DNA from: Streptoverticillium olivoreticuli subsp. olivoreticuli
Lineage (GTDB): Bacteria > Actinomycetota > Actinomycetes > Streptomycetales > Streptomycetaceae
Length of the DNA stretch: 64,000 nucleotides
Assembly (NCBI RefSeq): GCF_003391135.1
Contig: NZ_CP031455.1
Coordinates: forward strand, 5,192,001-5,256,000
Reading direction: 5' to 3'
The translations under genes and the position numbers were made by a program. A model generated the notes under the pieces. It worked only from the letters and a program-made list of their open reading frames with translations, had not been told where the DNA came from and ran no database searches. Positions 43,451 through 50,428 of this stretch are shown one piece after another. Position 1 is the first letter of the stretch, and every line of letters starts with the position of its first letter.

Positions 43451-44284
43451 TCAGTCGGCGATGAGCCCCTCGCGCAGCTGGGACAGCGTGCGGGTCAGCA
43501 GCCGGGAGACGTGCATCTGGGAGATGCCGACCTCCTCGCCGATCTGCGACTGCGTCATATTGGCGAAGAAGCGCAGCATGATGATCTGCCGCTCCCGCGG
43601 CGGCAGCTTGGCCAGCAGCGGCTTGAGGGATTCGCGGTACTCGACGCCCTCCAGCGCGCTGTCCTCATAGCCCAGCCGGTCGGCGAGCGAGCCCTCGCCG
43701 CCGTCGTCCTCGGGGGACGGCGAATCCAGCGAACTGGCCGTATAGGCGTTGCCGACCGCCAGCCCGTCGACCACGTCGTCCTCGGACACGCCGAGGCACA
43801 GGGCCAGTTCGGGGACGGTGGGGGAGCGGTCGAGCTTCTGGGCGAGCTCGTCGCTGGCCTTGGTCAGGGCCAGCCGCAGCTCCTGGAGCCGGCGCGGCAC
43901 GCGCACGGACCAACTGGTGTCCCGGAAGAACCGCTTGATCTCGCCGACGACGGTCGGCATCGCGAAGGTCGGGAACTCCACCCCCCGTTCGCAGTCGAAC
44001 CGGTCGATCGCCTTGATCAGGCCGATCGTGCCGACCTGGACGATGTCCTCCATGGGCTCGTTGCGGCTGCGGAAGCGGGCCGCCGCGTAGCGCACGAGCG
44101 GGAGATTGAGCTCGATGAGGGTGTCGCGGACGTATGTACGCTCCGCGCTGTCCCGGTCGAGCGTGGCCAGCCGCAGGAACAGCGAGCGGGAGAGGGTGCG
44201 GGTGTCGATGGCTTCGCAGTCGTCGAGCACGGCGTGCGGTGCGTCGTTGGCGAGCACCTTCGCGCTGCCCAGGTCTACGGACAT
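43451..44284 (-). CDS. SigB/SigF-family (group 3) sigma factor
   Basis: A 277-residue stress/sporulation-type sigma factor. Region 2 (LPLVRYAAARFRSRNEPMEDIVQVGTIGLIKAID region), region 3 (PRRLQELRLALTKASDELAQ) and region 4 (LPPRERQIIMLRFFANMTQSQIGEEVGISQMHVSRL region) are complete. The ATG at 44284 follows AAGGGGGTGG. It is a close paralog of the sigma gene at 44470-45402, 185 bp upstream on the same strand. Such sigma factors are usually held by anti-sigma kinases and released by STAS antagonists; a STAS gene lies at 46644. Confidence 0.92.
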   Translation of the reverse strand: MSVDLGSAKVLANDAPHAVLDDCEAIDTRTLSRSLFLRLATLDRDSAERTYVRDTLIELNLPLVRYAAARFRSRNEPMEDIVQVGTIGLIKAIDRFDCERGVEFPTFAMPTVVGEIKRFFRDTSWSVRVPRRLQELRLALTKASDELAQKLDRSPTVPELALCLGVSEDDVVDGLAVGNAYTASSLDSPSPEDDGGEGSLADRLGYEDSALEGVEYRESLKPLLAKLPPRERQIIMLRFFANMTQSQIGEEVGISQMHVSRLLTRTLSQLREGLIAD

Positions 44285-44469
44285 GCCACCCCCTTGAGGT
44301 CGCGGACGGGTCACAGCAACTCCCTCGTACGAGGGTCGGCCTCCACCTGAATACCGGAGGCCGGGCTGTGGCAAACGCAGTTCCAGCAGAATGTCACATG
44401 TCGGCAACACGCTGTAGCGTCAAGTCGACATATCTGCCCGCTGGCATCAAGGGTCGTCACCCTTGCGGG

Positions 44470-45402
44470 TTACGCGTCGATTCGATTTGCGGAACGCAGG
44501 CGGGCGAAGCTCCGGGAGAGCAGCCGGGACACGTGCATCTGGGATACGCCCAGTTCGGCGCTGATCTGGGACTGCGTCAGATTGCTGTAGTAGCGCAGCA
44601 GCAGGATGCGCTGTTCGCGCTCCGGCAGTTGGACGAGCAGGTGGCGCACGAGATCCCGGTGTTCGACCCCGGCCAGGGCCGGGTCCTCGTAGCCGAGCCG
44701 GTCCAGCAGGCCGGGCAGCCCGTCGCCCTCCTGCGCCGCCTCCAGCGAGGTGGCGTGGTACGAGCGCCCCGCCTCGATGCAGGCCAGCACCTCGTCCTCG
44801 GGGATCCGCAGCCGCTCGGCGATCTCGGCGGTGGTGGGCGTCCGCCCGTGCAGCACCGTCAGGTCCTCGCTCGCGCCGTTGACCTGCACCCACAGCTCGT
44901 GCAGCCGGCGGGGGACGTGCACGGTGCGGACGTTGTCGCGGAAGTAGCGCTTGATCTCGCCGACGACGGTCGGCATCGCGAAGGTCGGGAACTGCACCCC
45001 GCGGTCGGGGTCGAACCGGTCGATGGCGTTGATCAGGCCGATCGTGCCGACCTGGACGACGTCCTCCATGGGCTCGTTGCGGCTGCGGAAGCGGGCCGCC
45101 GCGTAGCGCACCAGCGGGAGGTTGGCCTCGATCAGGGCGGCCCGTACGCGCGTGTGCTCGGGCGTGCCGGGCTGGAGGGTGACGAACTCCTTGAAAAGCA
45201 CCTGGGTCAGCGCCCTGGCGTCCGCGCCCCGGCTCCTGGGGTGGTCCTCGGGCTCGTCCCCGGGGTCGTCGGGGGCGGGGGCCGCCTGCTCCTCCGGTGC
45301 CGGGGGACGGGCCTCGGGGGCGGGCTTGTGGGCCTCCGCGGAGGCGGGGGGCTGGTCGCGTTGGAGGGGGGCTTCGGGGACGGTACGGGCCGACACGGTC
45401 AC
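44470..45402 (-). CDS. SigB/SigF-family (group 3) sigma factor, paralog
   Basis: A 310-residue sigma factor nearly colinear with the one at 43451-44284. Regions 2, 3 and 4 match closely (RYAAARFRSRNEPMEDVVQV, PTFAMPTVVGEIKRYFRDN, LTQSQISAELGVSQMHVSRL). It has an extra Pro/Ala/Glu-rich N-terminal tail of about 60 residues (APEARPPAPEEQAAPAPDD). The GTG at 45402 is chosen because AAGGGTGGC precedes it, in the same arrangement as the paralog; an ATG at 45441 lacks a ribosome site. The two probably arose by tandem duplication. Confidence 0.9.
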   Translation of the reverse strand: MTVSARTVPEAPLQRDQPPASAEAHKPAPEARPPAPEEQAAPAPDDPGDEPEDHPRSRGADARALTQVLFKEFVTLQPGTPEHTRVRAALIEANLPLVRYAAARFRSRNEPMEDVVQVGTIGLINAIDRFDPDRGVQFPTFAMPTVVGEIKRYFRDNVRTVHVPRRLHELWVQVNGASEDLTVLHGRTPTTAEIAERLRIPEDEVLACIEAGRSYHATSLEAAQEGDGLPGLLDRLGYEDPALAGVEHRDLVRHLLVQLPEREQRILLLRYYSNLTQSQISAELGVSQMHVSRLLSRSFARLRSANRIDA

Positions 45403-45502
45403 GCCACCCTTCACGGTCAACTCTCCGGCAAAAGCGGTCATAGCATCACAAGACATGTGCACTGTGTGCAAGCACCGCATAGTGCCGTGTTGAGGGCAAA
45501 AA

Positions 45503-45534
45503 AGGGCCCTTCGCCGAGGTCGGCGAAGGGCCCT
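45503..45534 (-). terminator. Rho-independent terminator of the Dabb gene
   Basis: A perfect 14-bp stem (agggcccttcgccg / cggcgaagggccct) with a 4-nt loop. On the minus strand it is followed by a T-run (reverse of gcaaaaaa). It lies 48 bp past the Dabb stop. Confidence 0.9.
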
Positions 45535-45581
45535 CTGGGTCGTGCGGAGACCGCGATCCCGGCAGGTCGGCCGGGGTTCCC

Positions 45582-45875
45582 TCAGAACGGGTAGTCGGCG
45601 ATCACCCATGTGGCGAATTCGCGCCACTGCGCGACGCCCGCCTGGTGCGCGGGGTGGTCCAGGTAGCGCTGGAGCGCCTCGGTGTCGTCGACGGCGGAGT
45701 TGATGGCGTAGTCGTACGCGATCGGCCGGTCCGTGACGTTCCAGGCGCACTCCCAGAAGCGCAGCTCGGGAATCTGCTTGCCGAGCTCCTCGAACGCCTG
45801 CACGCCGGCGGCGACGCGCGGGTCGTCACGCTCGACGCCCTCGTTGAGCTTGAACAGGACGAGGTGACGGATCAC
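45582..45875 (-). CDS. Dabb (stress-responsive alpha/beta-barrel) domain protein
   Basis: A 97-residue protein filling one Dabb domain: MIRHLVLFKL at the start, the central GKQIPELRFWECAWNVTD and DYAINSAVDDTEALQRYLDH, and WREFATWVIADYPF at the end. Dabb proteins are dimeric ferredoxin-like folds; some are enzymes (olivetolic acid cyclase), but most bacterial members have no known function. It starts with ATG 45875, 10 bp after a 54-residue membrane protein gene with which it must be cotranscribed. A strong terminator follows. Confidence 0.9.
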   Translation of the reverse strand: MIRHLVLFKLNEGVERDDPRVAAGVQAFEELGKQIPELRFWECAWNVTDRPIAYDYAINSAVDDTEALQRYLDHPAHQAGVAQWREFATWVIADYPF

Positions 45876-45885
45876 GGTTCTGCCC

Positions 45886-46050
45886 TCAGTTGATGAGCTG
45901 GGTCATAAACTCGCCGACGCTCTTGGCGGCGTCCGAGATGCCCTCGAACCCTACCTGGACGAGTTCCGCCGACCGCGCCGGGGAGTGGATGATCGTGTAC
46001 GCCACAAAGATGATGACGGCGTAGAGCGCGATCTTCTTCGCCTGTGCCAC
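45886..46050 (-). CDS. 54-residue small membrane protein
   Basis: A short gene with GTG start 46050, a GGGGAGG ribosome site about 10 bp upstream, and a TGA at 45886. The product begins MAQAKKIALYAVIIFVAYTI (one membrane helix, residues about 7-21) and continues with an amphipathic part ending SVGEFMTQLIN. It is encoded 10 bp before the Dabb gene, so the two form an operon. Its length is below usual annotation limits. The function is unknown; membrane anchoring or a regulatory role for the partner is possible. Confidence 0.72.
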   Translation of the reverse strand: MAQAKKIALYAVIIFVAYTIIHSPARSAELVQVGFEGISDAAKSVGEFMTQLIN

Positions 46051-46643
46051 GACCCCACAGCCTCCCCTGCTGTCCCCGGTGCCCCTAGTGGTCGCGAGAG
46101 TCTAACCGTACGTATGGGCGAAATGCTGGACCGGCGACTCCGGAGGAGCCACGGAGGCGGTGCGGGACCTCACGGCACCTTTAAGGACCAAAGGCCCGCC
46201 AAGGGGGGTCCTTCGCCCGCCGGTCGGGCCCGGGCGCGGGCGGAGGATGGGGGTAAGCACATCGGATCTGGCAGGAATCCGGTGGGCCAGGGACATGGGC
46301 CTCACTGCGGGGTCCGGGCCGCGACTTCCCCCCGACTGCGGCCCGTACTTGGAGGACCGTGTCCTCATCGGGGGAGGCGACTGCCCCGACCGGGCGTCGC
46401 TTCCCCCCGTTTTCCCTCTTCTTCCGGCCTTCCCGCCGCCCTCGGGGCCCCGGTAACGGTCGGCACCCCCATCCCGCGCGCCTCCCGTGGCGCGCAGCGC
46501 ACTTCACCTCGTTCCGGCACGCGCCTGTGCCCCTCAATGCCTCAAGAGCTCACACCCTTGCGACGAAGGTGAGAAGTACGTACTGCCGGGGCACCAGAAA
46601 GGCATACGGCATATGCGGCCGAGGGAGGTCGGTGAGGGGCGAC
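46051..46643. other. Intergenic region between divergent genes
   Basis: No convincing gene is seen in this roughly 590-bp stretch. Frames here are open but have poor codon pattern and no homology I recognise. It must contain the promoters of the 54-residue membrane protein (leftward) and the STAS gene (rightward). Confidence 0.5.
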
Positions 46644-47015
46644 ATGGGCGCGGACGAACCCGCCTTCGCCATGCGGGAGCGCGTGGCGTACGGCGCCATC
46701 ATCATTGAACTGCACGGAGAAATCGACATCTTGGCGGAGCAGGTGCTCGGCCCGCGCGTGGACACGCTGACGGAGCGGTTCCGCGCCGACATCGTCATCG
46801 ATCTCCGCCGGGTCACCTTTCTGGACGCCAGTGGACTGCGGCTGTTGCTGAGGGCGCGTCACCGGATGCGGAACCGGGGCGGGCGGCTGCGGCTCGTACG
46901 GGGGATTCCGCGGGTGGCGAAGGTGATGCGGATCGCCGGAGTCGACACGGCGTTCACGTTCGTGGACGCCTTCCCGGCCGTCGCCGACCCGCAGGACGGC
47001 AGCGTGCCGGCGTAG
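46644..47015 (+). CDS. STAS-domain anti-sigma factor antagonist
   Basis: A 123-residue anti-anti-sigma factor. The STAS fold shows AYGAIIIELHGEIDILAEQ, the phosphorylation loop VTFLDASGLRLLL with its conserved Ser, and GIPRVAKVMRIAGVD. Unphosphorylated members sequester an anti-sigma kinase and free a SigB/SigF-type sigma factor. The two such sigma genes at 43451-45402 are candidate beneficiaries, but no anti-sigma kinase gene is in the window. The ATG at 46644 follows GAGGGGCG. Confidence 0.9.
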   Translation: MGADEPAFAMRERVAYGAIIIELHGEIDILAEQVLGPRVDTLTERFRADIVIDLRRVTFLDASGLRLLLRARHRMRNRGGRLRLVRGIPRVAKVMRIAGVDTAFTFVDAFPAVADPQDGSVPA

Positions 47016-47048
47016 CGACCGGGGCGGCGGTCACCACGCCGGCACGCA

Positions 47049-47366
47049 TCAGCCGCCTCTCGACGTCAGCCCCAGGAGGCGGACCCGTCTCTCCGCGGTG
47101 CGCAGTTCGCCGCGGGCGTCGGGCGGTATGAGGACCACCTGGCCCGCGTGCGCGCGGACCGGGTCGGTCTCCTCCAGGACGAGGGTGATGGCGCCCTCCA
47201 GGACGATCAGGGCCGTCTCGGTGCCCGGTTCCGGGGTCAGGCGGAAGCGCTCCGCTTCGCACAGCTGCCAGTGCTGCGCGTCGTCGCACTCCGCGTGCAG
47301 GACGCCCGAGGGCAGCATGCGCTGGAGGATCGCCGTGGCGGAGCCGGTGGCGGGGGAGAGGATCAC
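47049..47366 (-). CDS. Small cupin-type protein of the type III PKS operon
   Basis: A 105-residue protein with a cupin-like core: GVLHAECDDAQHWQLCEAER, GTETALIVLEGAITLVLEE, and VRAHAGQVVLIPPDARGEL. The metal-binding histidines of motif 1 are largely missing, so catalysis is uncertain; it may be a binding or regulatory cupin. The GTG at 47366 overlaps the previous stop (GTGA), making it the last gene of the five-gene operon from 50057 to 47049. A role in shaping or stabilising the polyketide product is possible. Confidence 0.65.
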   Translation of the reverse strand: MILSPATGSATAILQRMLPSGVLHAECDDAQHWQLCEAERFRLTPEPGTETALIVLEGAITLVLEETDPVRAHAGQVVLIPPDARGELRTAERRVRLLGLTSRGG

Positions 47367-47653
47367 TGTTCGGGCCTCCGGCTCGTGACGTCCAGGGTGA
47401 CGGGGATGCAGCGGTCCGGGTCGCGCAGCGTGAAGAGCGTGTGCGCCCCGGTCGGGATCGGCATGTCGGGCCCGGGGCGGGCGGGATCCGCCGTCACGTG
47501 CACGACCAGCTCGGTGAACGGGGCCCAGGCGGAGGGCCGTTCCGCCGCCGGGACGTCCACCAGCTCCAGGCCGCGGATCGGCCCGGACAGCAGACCGGTC
47601 ATGTCGACCGCGCCCGCCCCGATCAGGTCCAGCACCACGGGTGCCCCGCTCAT
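47363..47653 (-). CDS. Unknown small protein of the type III PKS operon
   Basis: A 96-residue protein of no recognised family, beginning MSGAPVVLDLIGAGAVDMTG and ending LDVTSRRPEQ. A central segment FTELVVHVTADPARPGPD and HTLFTLRDPDRCIPVTLDV looks beta-rich. It overlaps both neighbours by 4 bp (ATGA with the type III PKS stop, GTGA with the cupin start), so it is strictly coexpressed. Together with the cupin it may form a small two-subunit unit; this is speculation. Confidence 0.6.
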   Translation of the reverse strand: MSGAPVVLDLIGAGAVDMTGLLSGPIRGLELVDVPAAERPSAWAPFTELVVHVTADPARPGPDMPIPTGAHTLFTLRDPDRCIPVTLDVTSRRPEQ

Positions 47654-48720
47654 GACCGCTCCTCCGCGTCGACGGGCCCGCACCACGTGGCCCGGCACGC
47701 CGCGGCCGTGAAGCCGGGGCCGAAGCCGATGAGGACGCCGGTGTCGCCGGTGGCGGGCGGCGCGTCGTACGTACGGGCCAGCACGTCGAGCACGGCCACG
47801 GCGCCGAGGTTGCCGCGCTCCTGGAGGCTCTCCCAGGAGCGGCGGGTGACGTCGGGGTGGCAGCCGAGGCCCTCGGCCAGATCCATGAGGATGCGCGGGC
47901 CGCCCGTGTGGGCGACCGTGAACTGCGGCTTCCAGGCGCCCGTGTCCGCCCCGAGCCACTGGCGCAGGTGCGGCATCAGGTCGCCCACGCCCTTGAGCGC
48001 GGCCGGGGTGCTGCCGAAGTGGAACCCCCGGTCGTCCAGGGTCATCTCATAGCGCTCGGTGCTGTCCGGCACGACGTACTCCCAGGTGTCGTCCACCCGG
48101 AACGCGGGCCCCTCCGGTCGGGCGTCGGTCACCACGCAGGCGCCGGCCGAGTCGCCGAACAGCGCCTTGTAGATCATCGCTTCCATGCTGTCGTCGCTGT
48201 GCTGGTAGACCGAGCTCAGGATCTCCCCGGCCACGACGAGCACGCGCTGCCCCGGGTGGGCCGCGAGGTACTCGGCGGCGCGCACCAGCGCGTGGGCGCC
48301 GCCCGCGCAGCCGAGCTGGGTCATGGGGATCCGGCTGACGGTGGAGCGCAGCCCCAGGGCGTTGACGAGGTGGACGTCCAGACCGGGGACCGCGAACGCC
48401 GTGGCATGGCTGGTGATCAGGCAGTCGACGTCCAGCGGGCCGAGACCACCGGTGCGAAGCGCCTCACGGGCGGCCCGCCCGGCGAGCCCGCACAGATCGG
48501 CGTACGCCTCGGCGTTGCTCTCCGCGGCGGGCCGGTCGGCGGCCACGGTGGCCAGCGGCCGGGCGAAGCGGCGGCGCCGGACGCCGGTCGAGTCCAGGAC
48601 GCGCAGGATGGCGGGGAGCCGCGGGTGGCCGGGGTGCGCGCGGACGATGTCGTCCTGGATCTCCTTGAGCGTGACTTCGTGGGGTGGCAGTGCGACGACC
48701 GGGCGGTTGACGTAGATCAT
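47650..48720 (-). CDS. Type III polyketide synthase (chalcone-synthase-like)
   Basis: A 356-residue thiolase-fold enzyme of the chalcone/stilbene synthase superfamily. The catalytic triad is present: Cys138 in MTQLGCAGGAHAL, His271 in FTVAHTGGPRI and Asn304 in ERGNLGAVAVLDVL; GFGPGFTAAA near the C-terminus is the family's cyclization-pocket loop. It would condense malonyl- or alkylmalonyl-CoA units on a CoA starter without an ACP. The ATG at 48720 follows a promoter-less gap containing an intergenic repeat. It is coupled downstream to two small genes, and upstream are an SDR and a tautomerase-family gene. Confidence 0.88.
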   Translation of the reverse strand: MIYVNRPVVALPPHEVTLKEIQDDIVRAHPGHPRLPAILRVLDSTGVRRRRFARPLATVAADRPAAESNAEAYADLCGLAGRAAREALRTGGLGPLDVDCLITSHATAFAVPGLDVHLVNALGLRSTVSRIPMTQLGCAGGAHALVRAAEYLAAHPGQRVLVVAGEILSSVYQHSDDSMEAMIYKALFGDSAGACVVTDARPEGPAFRVDDTWEYVVPDSTERYEMTLDDRGFHFGSTPAALKGVGDLMPHLRQWLGADTGAWKPQFTVAHTGGPRILMDLAEGLGCHPDVTRRSWESLQERGNLGAVAVLDVLARTYDAPPATGDTGVLIGFGPGFTAAACRATWCGPVDAEERS

Positions 48721-48819
48721 GACTGCTCCGTGGGTGGGAGAACGCCGTTGTATGTGTGGTGCGATGTGCTCCGGGCGGTGTTGTGGGGGTGCCCGTGGTT
48801 CGTTTCCTGTCCGTTCGTT

Positions 48820-48925
48820 GCCGGGGCTCCGCCCCGGACCCCGGTCCTCAAACGCCGGACGGGCTGGAGTTCGCGAACCGTGGTTCTCGAACTGCGGCTG
48901 TCCAGCCCGTCCTGGGCGTTGCGGA
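48820..48925. repeat. Intergenic repeat, copy G, inside the type III PKS gene group
   Basis: A shortened copy: ccggggctccgccccggacc, then ggtcctcaaacgccggacgg and gctgg, followed by a partial inverted end (ccagcccgtcctgggcgttg). It separates the SDR stop from the type III PKS start, and its hairpins may cause partial termination or mRNA processing between them. Confidence 0.8.
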
Positions 48926-48939
48926 ATCGGGGCGGCCGG

Positions 48940-49653
48940 TCAGGCGATCGAGCCGCCGCCGTCGACGAACAGGGTCGTGCCGGTGGTGTACGGGTTGCCC
49001 GCCGTGAAGAGGACCGCCTCCGCGATGTCCTCGGGCTCGCCCACGCGCGCGACGGGCAGCCGCGCCGTGGCCGCCTCGTACATCGCCTCGCGGTTCGCCT
49101 CGGGGAGCGCGTCCCACAGCGGGGTCTTCAGCAGGCCCGGCGAGACCGCGTTGACGCGCAGCGGCGCGTACTCCAGGGCCAGCCCGCGAACCAGCGCCTC
49201 CAGGGCCGCGTTGATCGCGCTCTGCAGCGCGGCCGCCTTTCCGGGGCGTACGGACAGATAGCCCGTGACGAGCGTCAGCGAGCCGGCCGGCCGGACGGTC
49301 AGCGCGCGGGCGAGGCGGTACGCGCCCCAGAACTTGCTGTCCATCGCGGCGTACGCGTCCTCCAGCGGCAGGGTGTCCACCCGGCCCATGGGGGTGTCCG
49401 CCGCCGAGATGACGACGTGGTCGAACTCGCCCGCCGCGGCGGCGAATTCCTCGACCGCGGCGTTGTCGGTGATGTCGAGCGGCTGTCCGGTGGCCCGGTC
49501 GCCGAGCGTGGTCAGCGCCGCCTCGATCTTCTCCTTGGAGCGGGAGGCGATGGTGACGTGGGCGCCGAGCGCGGCGAACCGCCGGGCGGTGGCCAGGCCG
49601 ACGCCGGAGCTCCCTCCCACGACGAGGACGCGCTTTCCTTGGTATTCGGTCAC
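48940..49653 (-). CDS. Atypical short-chain dehydrogenase/reductase
   Basis: A 237-residue SDR. The NAD(P)-binding motif VLVVGGSSGVGLATARRF (about 9-26), an Arg/Ser-rich second strand end (IASRSKEK) suggesting NADPH, and the C-terminal RVNAVSPGLLKTPLWDAL are normal. At the catalytic position, where YxxxK (YSASKAAL) is usual, it reads Q144-SAI-N148 (LQSAINAALEAL). It may therefore catalyse a reaction not needing the Tyr/Lys pair, or only bind ligand. The GTG at 49653 overlaps the upstream stop (GTGA). It sits in the type III PKS operon. Confidence 0.85.
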   Translation of the reverse strand: MTEYQGKRVLVVGGSSGVGLATARRFAALGAHVTIASRSKEKIEAALTTLGDRATGQPLDITDNAAVEEFAAAAGEFDHVVISAADTPMGRVDTLPLEDAYAAMDSKFWGAYRLARALTVRPAGSLTLVTGYLSVRPGKAAALQSAINAALEALVRGLALEYAPLRVNAVSPGLLKTPLWDALPEANREAMYEAATARLPVARVGEPEDIAEAVLFTAGNPYTTGTTLFVDGGGSIA

Positions 49654-50057
49654 TGTGCGGTGCTCTCCTGTAGTGACGGGGCCTGGGGGACCAGGTCCTC
49701 GGAACGGGTACGGGAATAGCTCTCGCGGTTCAGCTCGGTGATCTGAACCGATATGTCGCAGGAGGTCTCGGCCATCGTCCGGTGGAAGTGCCGGCCCAGC
49801 ACGCGGAGTGCTTCCTGGCTGATCAGGCGCTTCGCCTCCGCCGGCTTGCCGGCGAAGGTGCGGATGTCGAGGTTGACGAAGGCCTGCTCGTAGGTGCCGT
49901 CGCCGATGAAGGCGTTCAGGCGGACGGCCCTGCTCTTGAAGTCCTGGACACGGAAGCCGCCGACTTCCGAGAGCGCGGCATGCAGTTCCCTGAAGAGGCG
50001 CTCGATGTCGACCTGTTCACGGATGTTGCCCGAGTGTTCGAGCATGAGATGCGGCAT
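49650..50057 (-). CDS. 5-carboxymethyl-2-hydroxymuconate isomerase-like tautomerase
   Basis: A 135-residue protein of the CHMI (HpaF) branch of the tautomerase superfamily. It starts MPHLMLEHSGNIREQVDI, so Pro1 after Met removal would be the catalytic base; FIGDGTYEQAFVNLDIRTFA and LSRR-type C-terminal segments also match. In aromatic catabolism this enzyme isomerises a 2-hydroxymuconate; here, next to an SDR and a type III PKS, it could tautomerise or cyclise a polyketide intermediate. The ATG at 50057 is chosen because it exposes the Pro1; it begins the operon. Confidence 0.82.
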   Translation of the reverse strand: MPHLMLEHSGNIREQVDIERLFRELHAALSEVGGFRVQDFKSRAVRLNAFIGDGTYEQAFVNLDIRTFAGKPAEAKRLISQEALRVLGRHFHRTMAETSCDISVQITELNRESYSRTRSEDLVPQAPSLQESTAQ

Positions 50058-50211
50058 GCGCTTTCCTTTCTGCGGTGTGGTGATGCCGGCGTATACCTCC
50101 TTCTCTGCTTGCCTTGTGGGCATCTACCGACGGCGGATACGCCGGCATGACAAAACCGCCGGCGCGGGGCCGACGGTTCTGGGTCTGTGGGTTCGGGGTG
50201 CGGCTTGCTTG

Positions 50212-50412
50212 CGCCTGCGGCGGGCTTGTTCCCCACCCCGCCCCTTCCCGAACTGGGGCTTCGCCCCAGACCCCGAAGCACGCTTCGCGCGCTGTCCTCA
50301 ATCGCCGGACGGGCTGAAATGCGCACCCTCGGGGGTCTGGGGGCGGAGCCCCGGCCTCGGCGGAGCCGAGCATCAGATGCTGTGGGAAGGGGCGGGGTGG
50401 GGAACAAACCCC
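50212..50412. repeat. Intergenic repeat, copy H, double element
   Basis: A forward copy (gcctgcggcgggcttgttcc, ccccttcccgaactggggct, gtcctcaatcgccggacggg) is followed by an inverted partial copy (gggtctgggggcggagcccc, gaaggggcggggtggggaac). It lies just downstream of the MFS stop and upstream of the tautomerase operon, insulating the two. Confidence 0.88.
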
Positions 50413-50428
50413 CGCCCCCCGCGGCGTG

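Noticed and set aside
44448..44465. caagggt / acccttg hairpin just after the 44470 sigma gene as a terminator
   Set aside because: The stem is only 7 bp with no T-run, too weak to call.
19876..50412. Repeated intergenic segments considered as CRISPR or insertion sequences
   Set aside because: They are dispersed, not regularly spaced, carry no spacers and encode no transposase.
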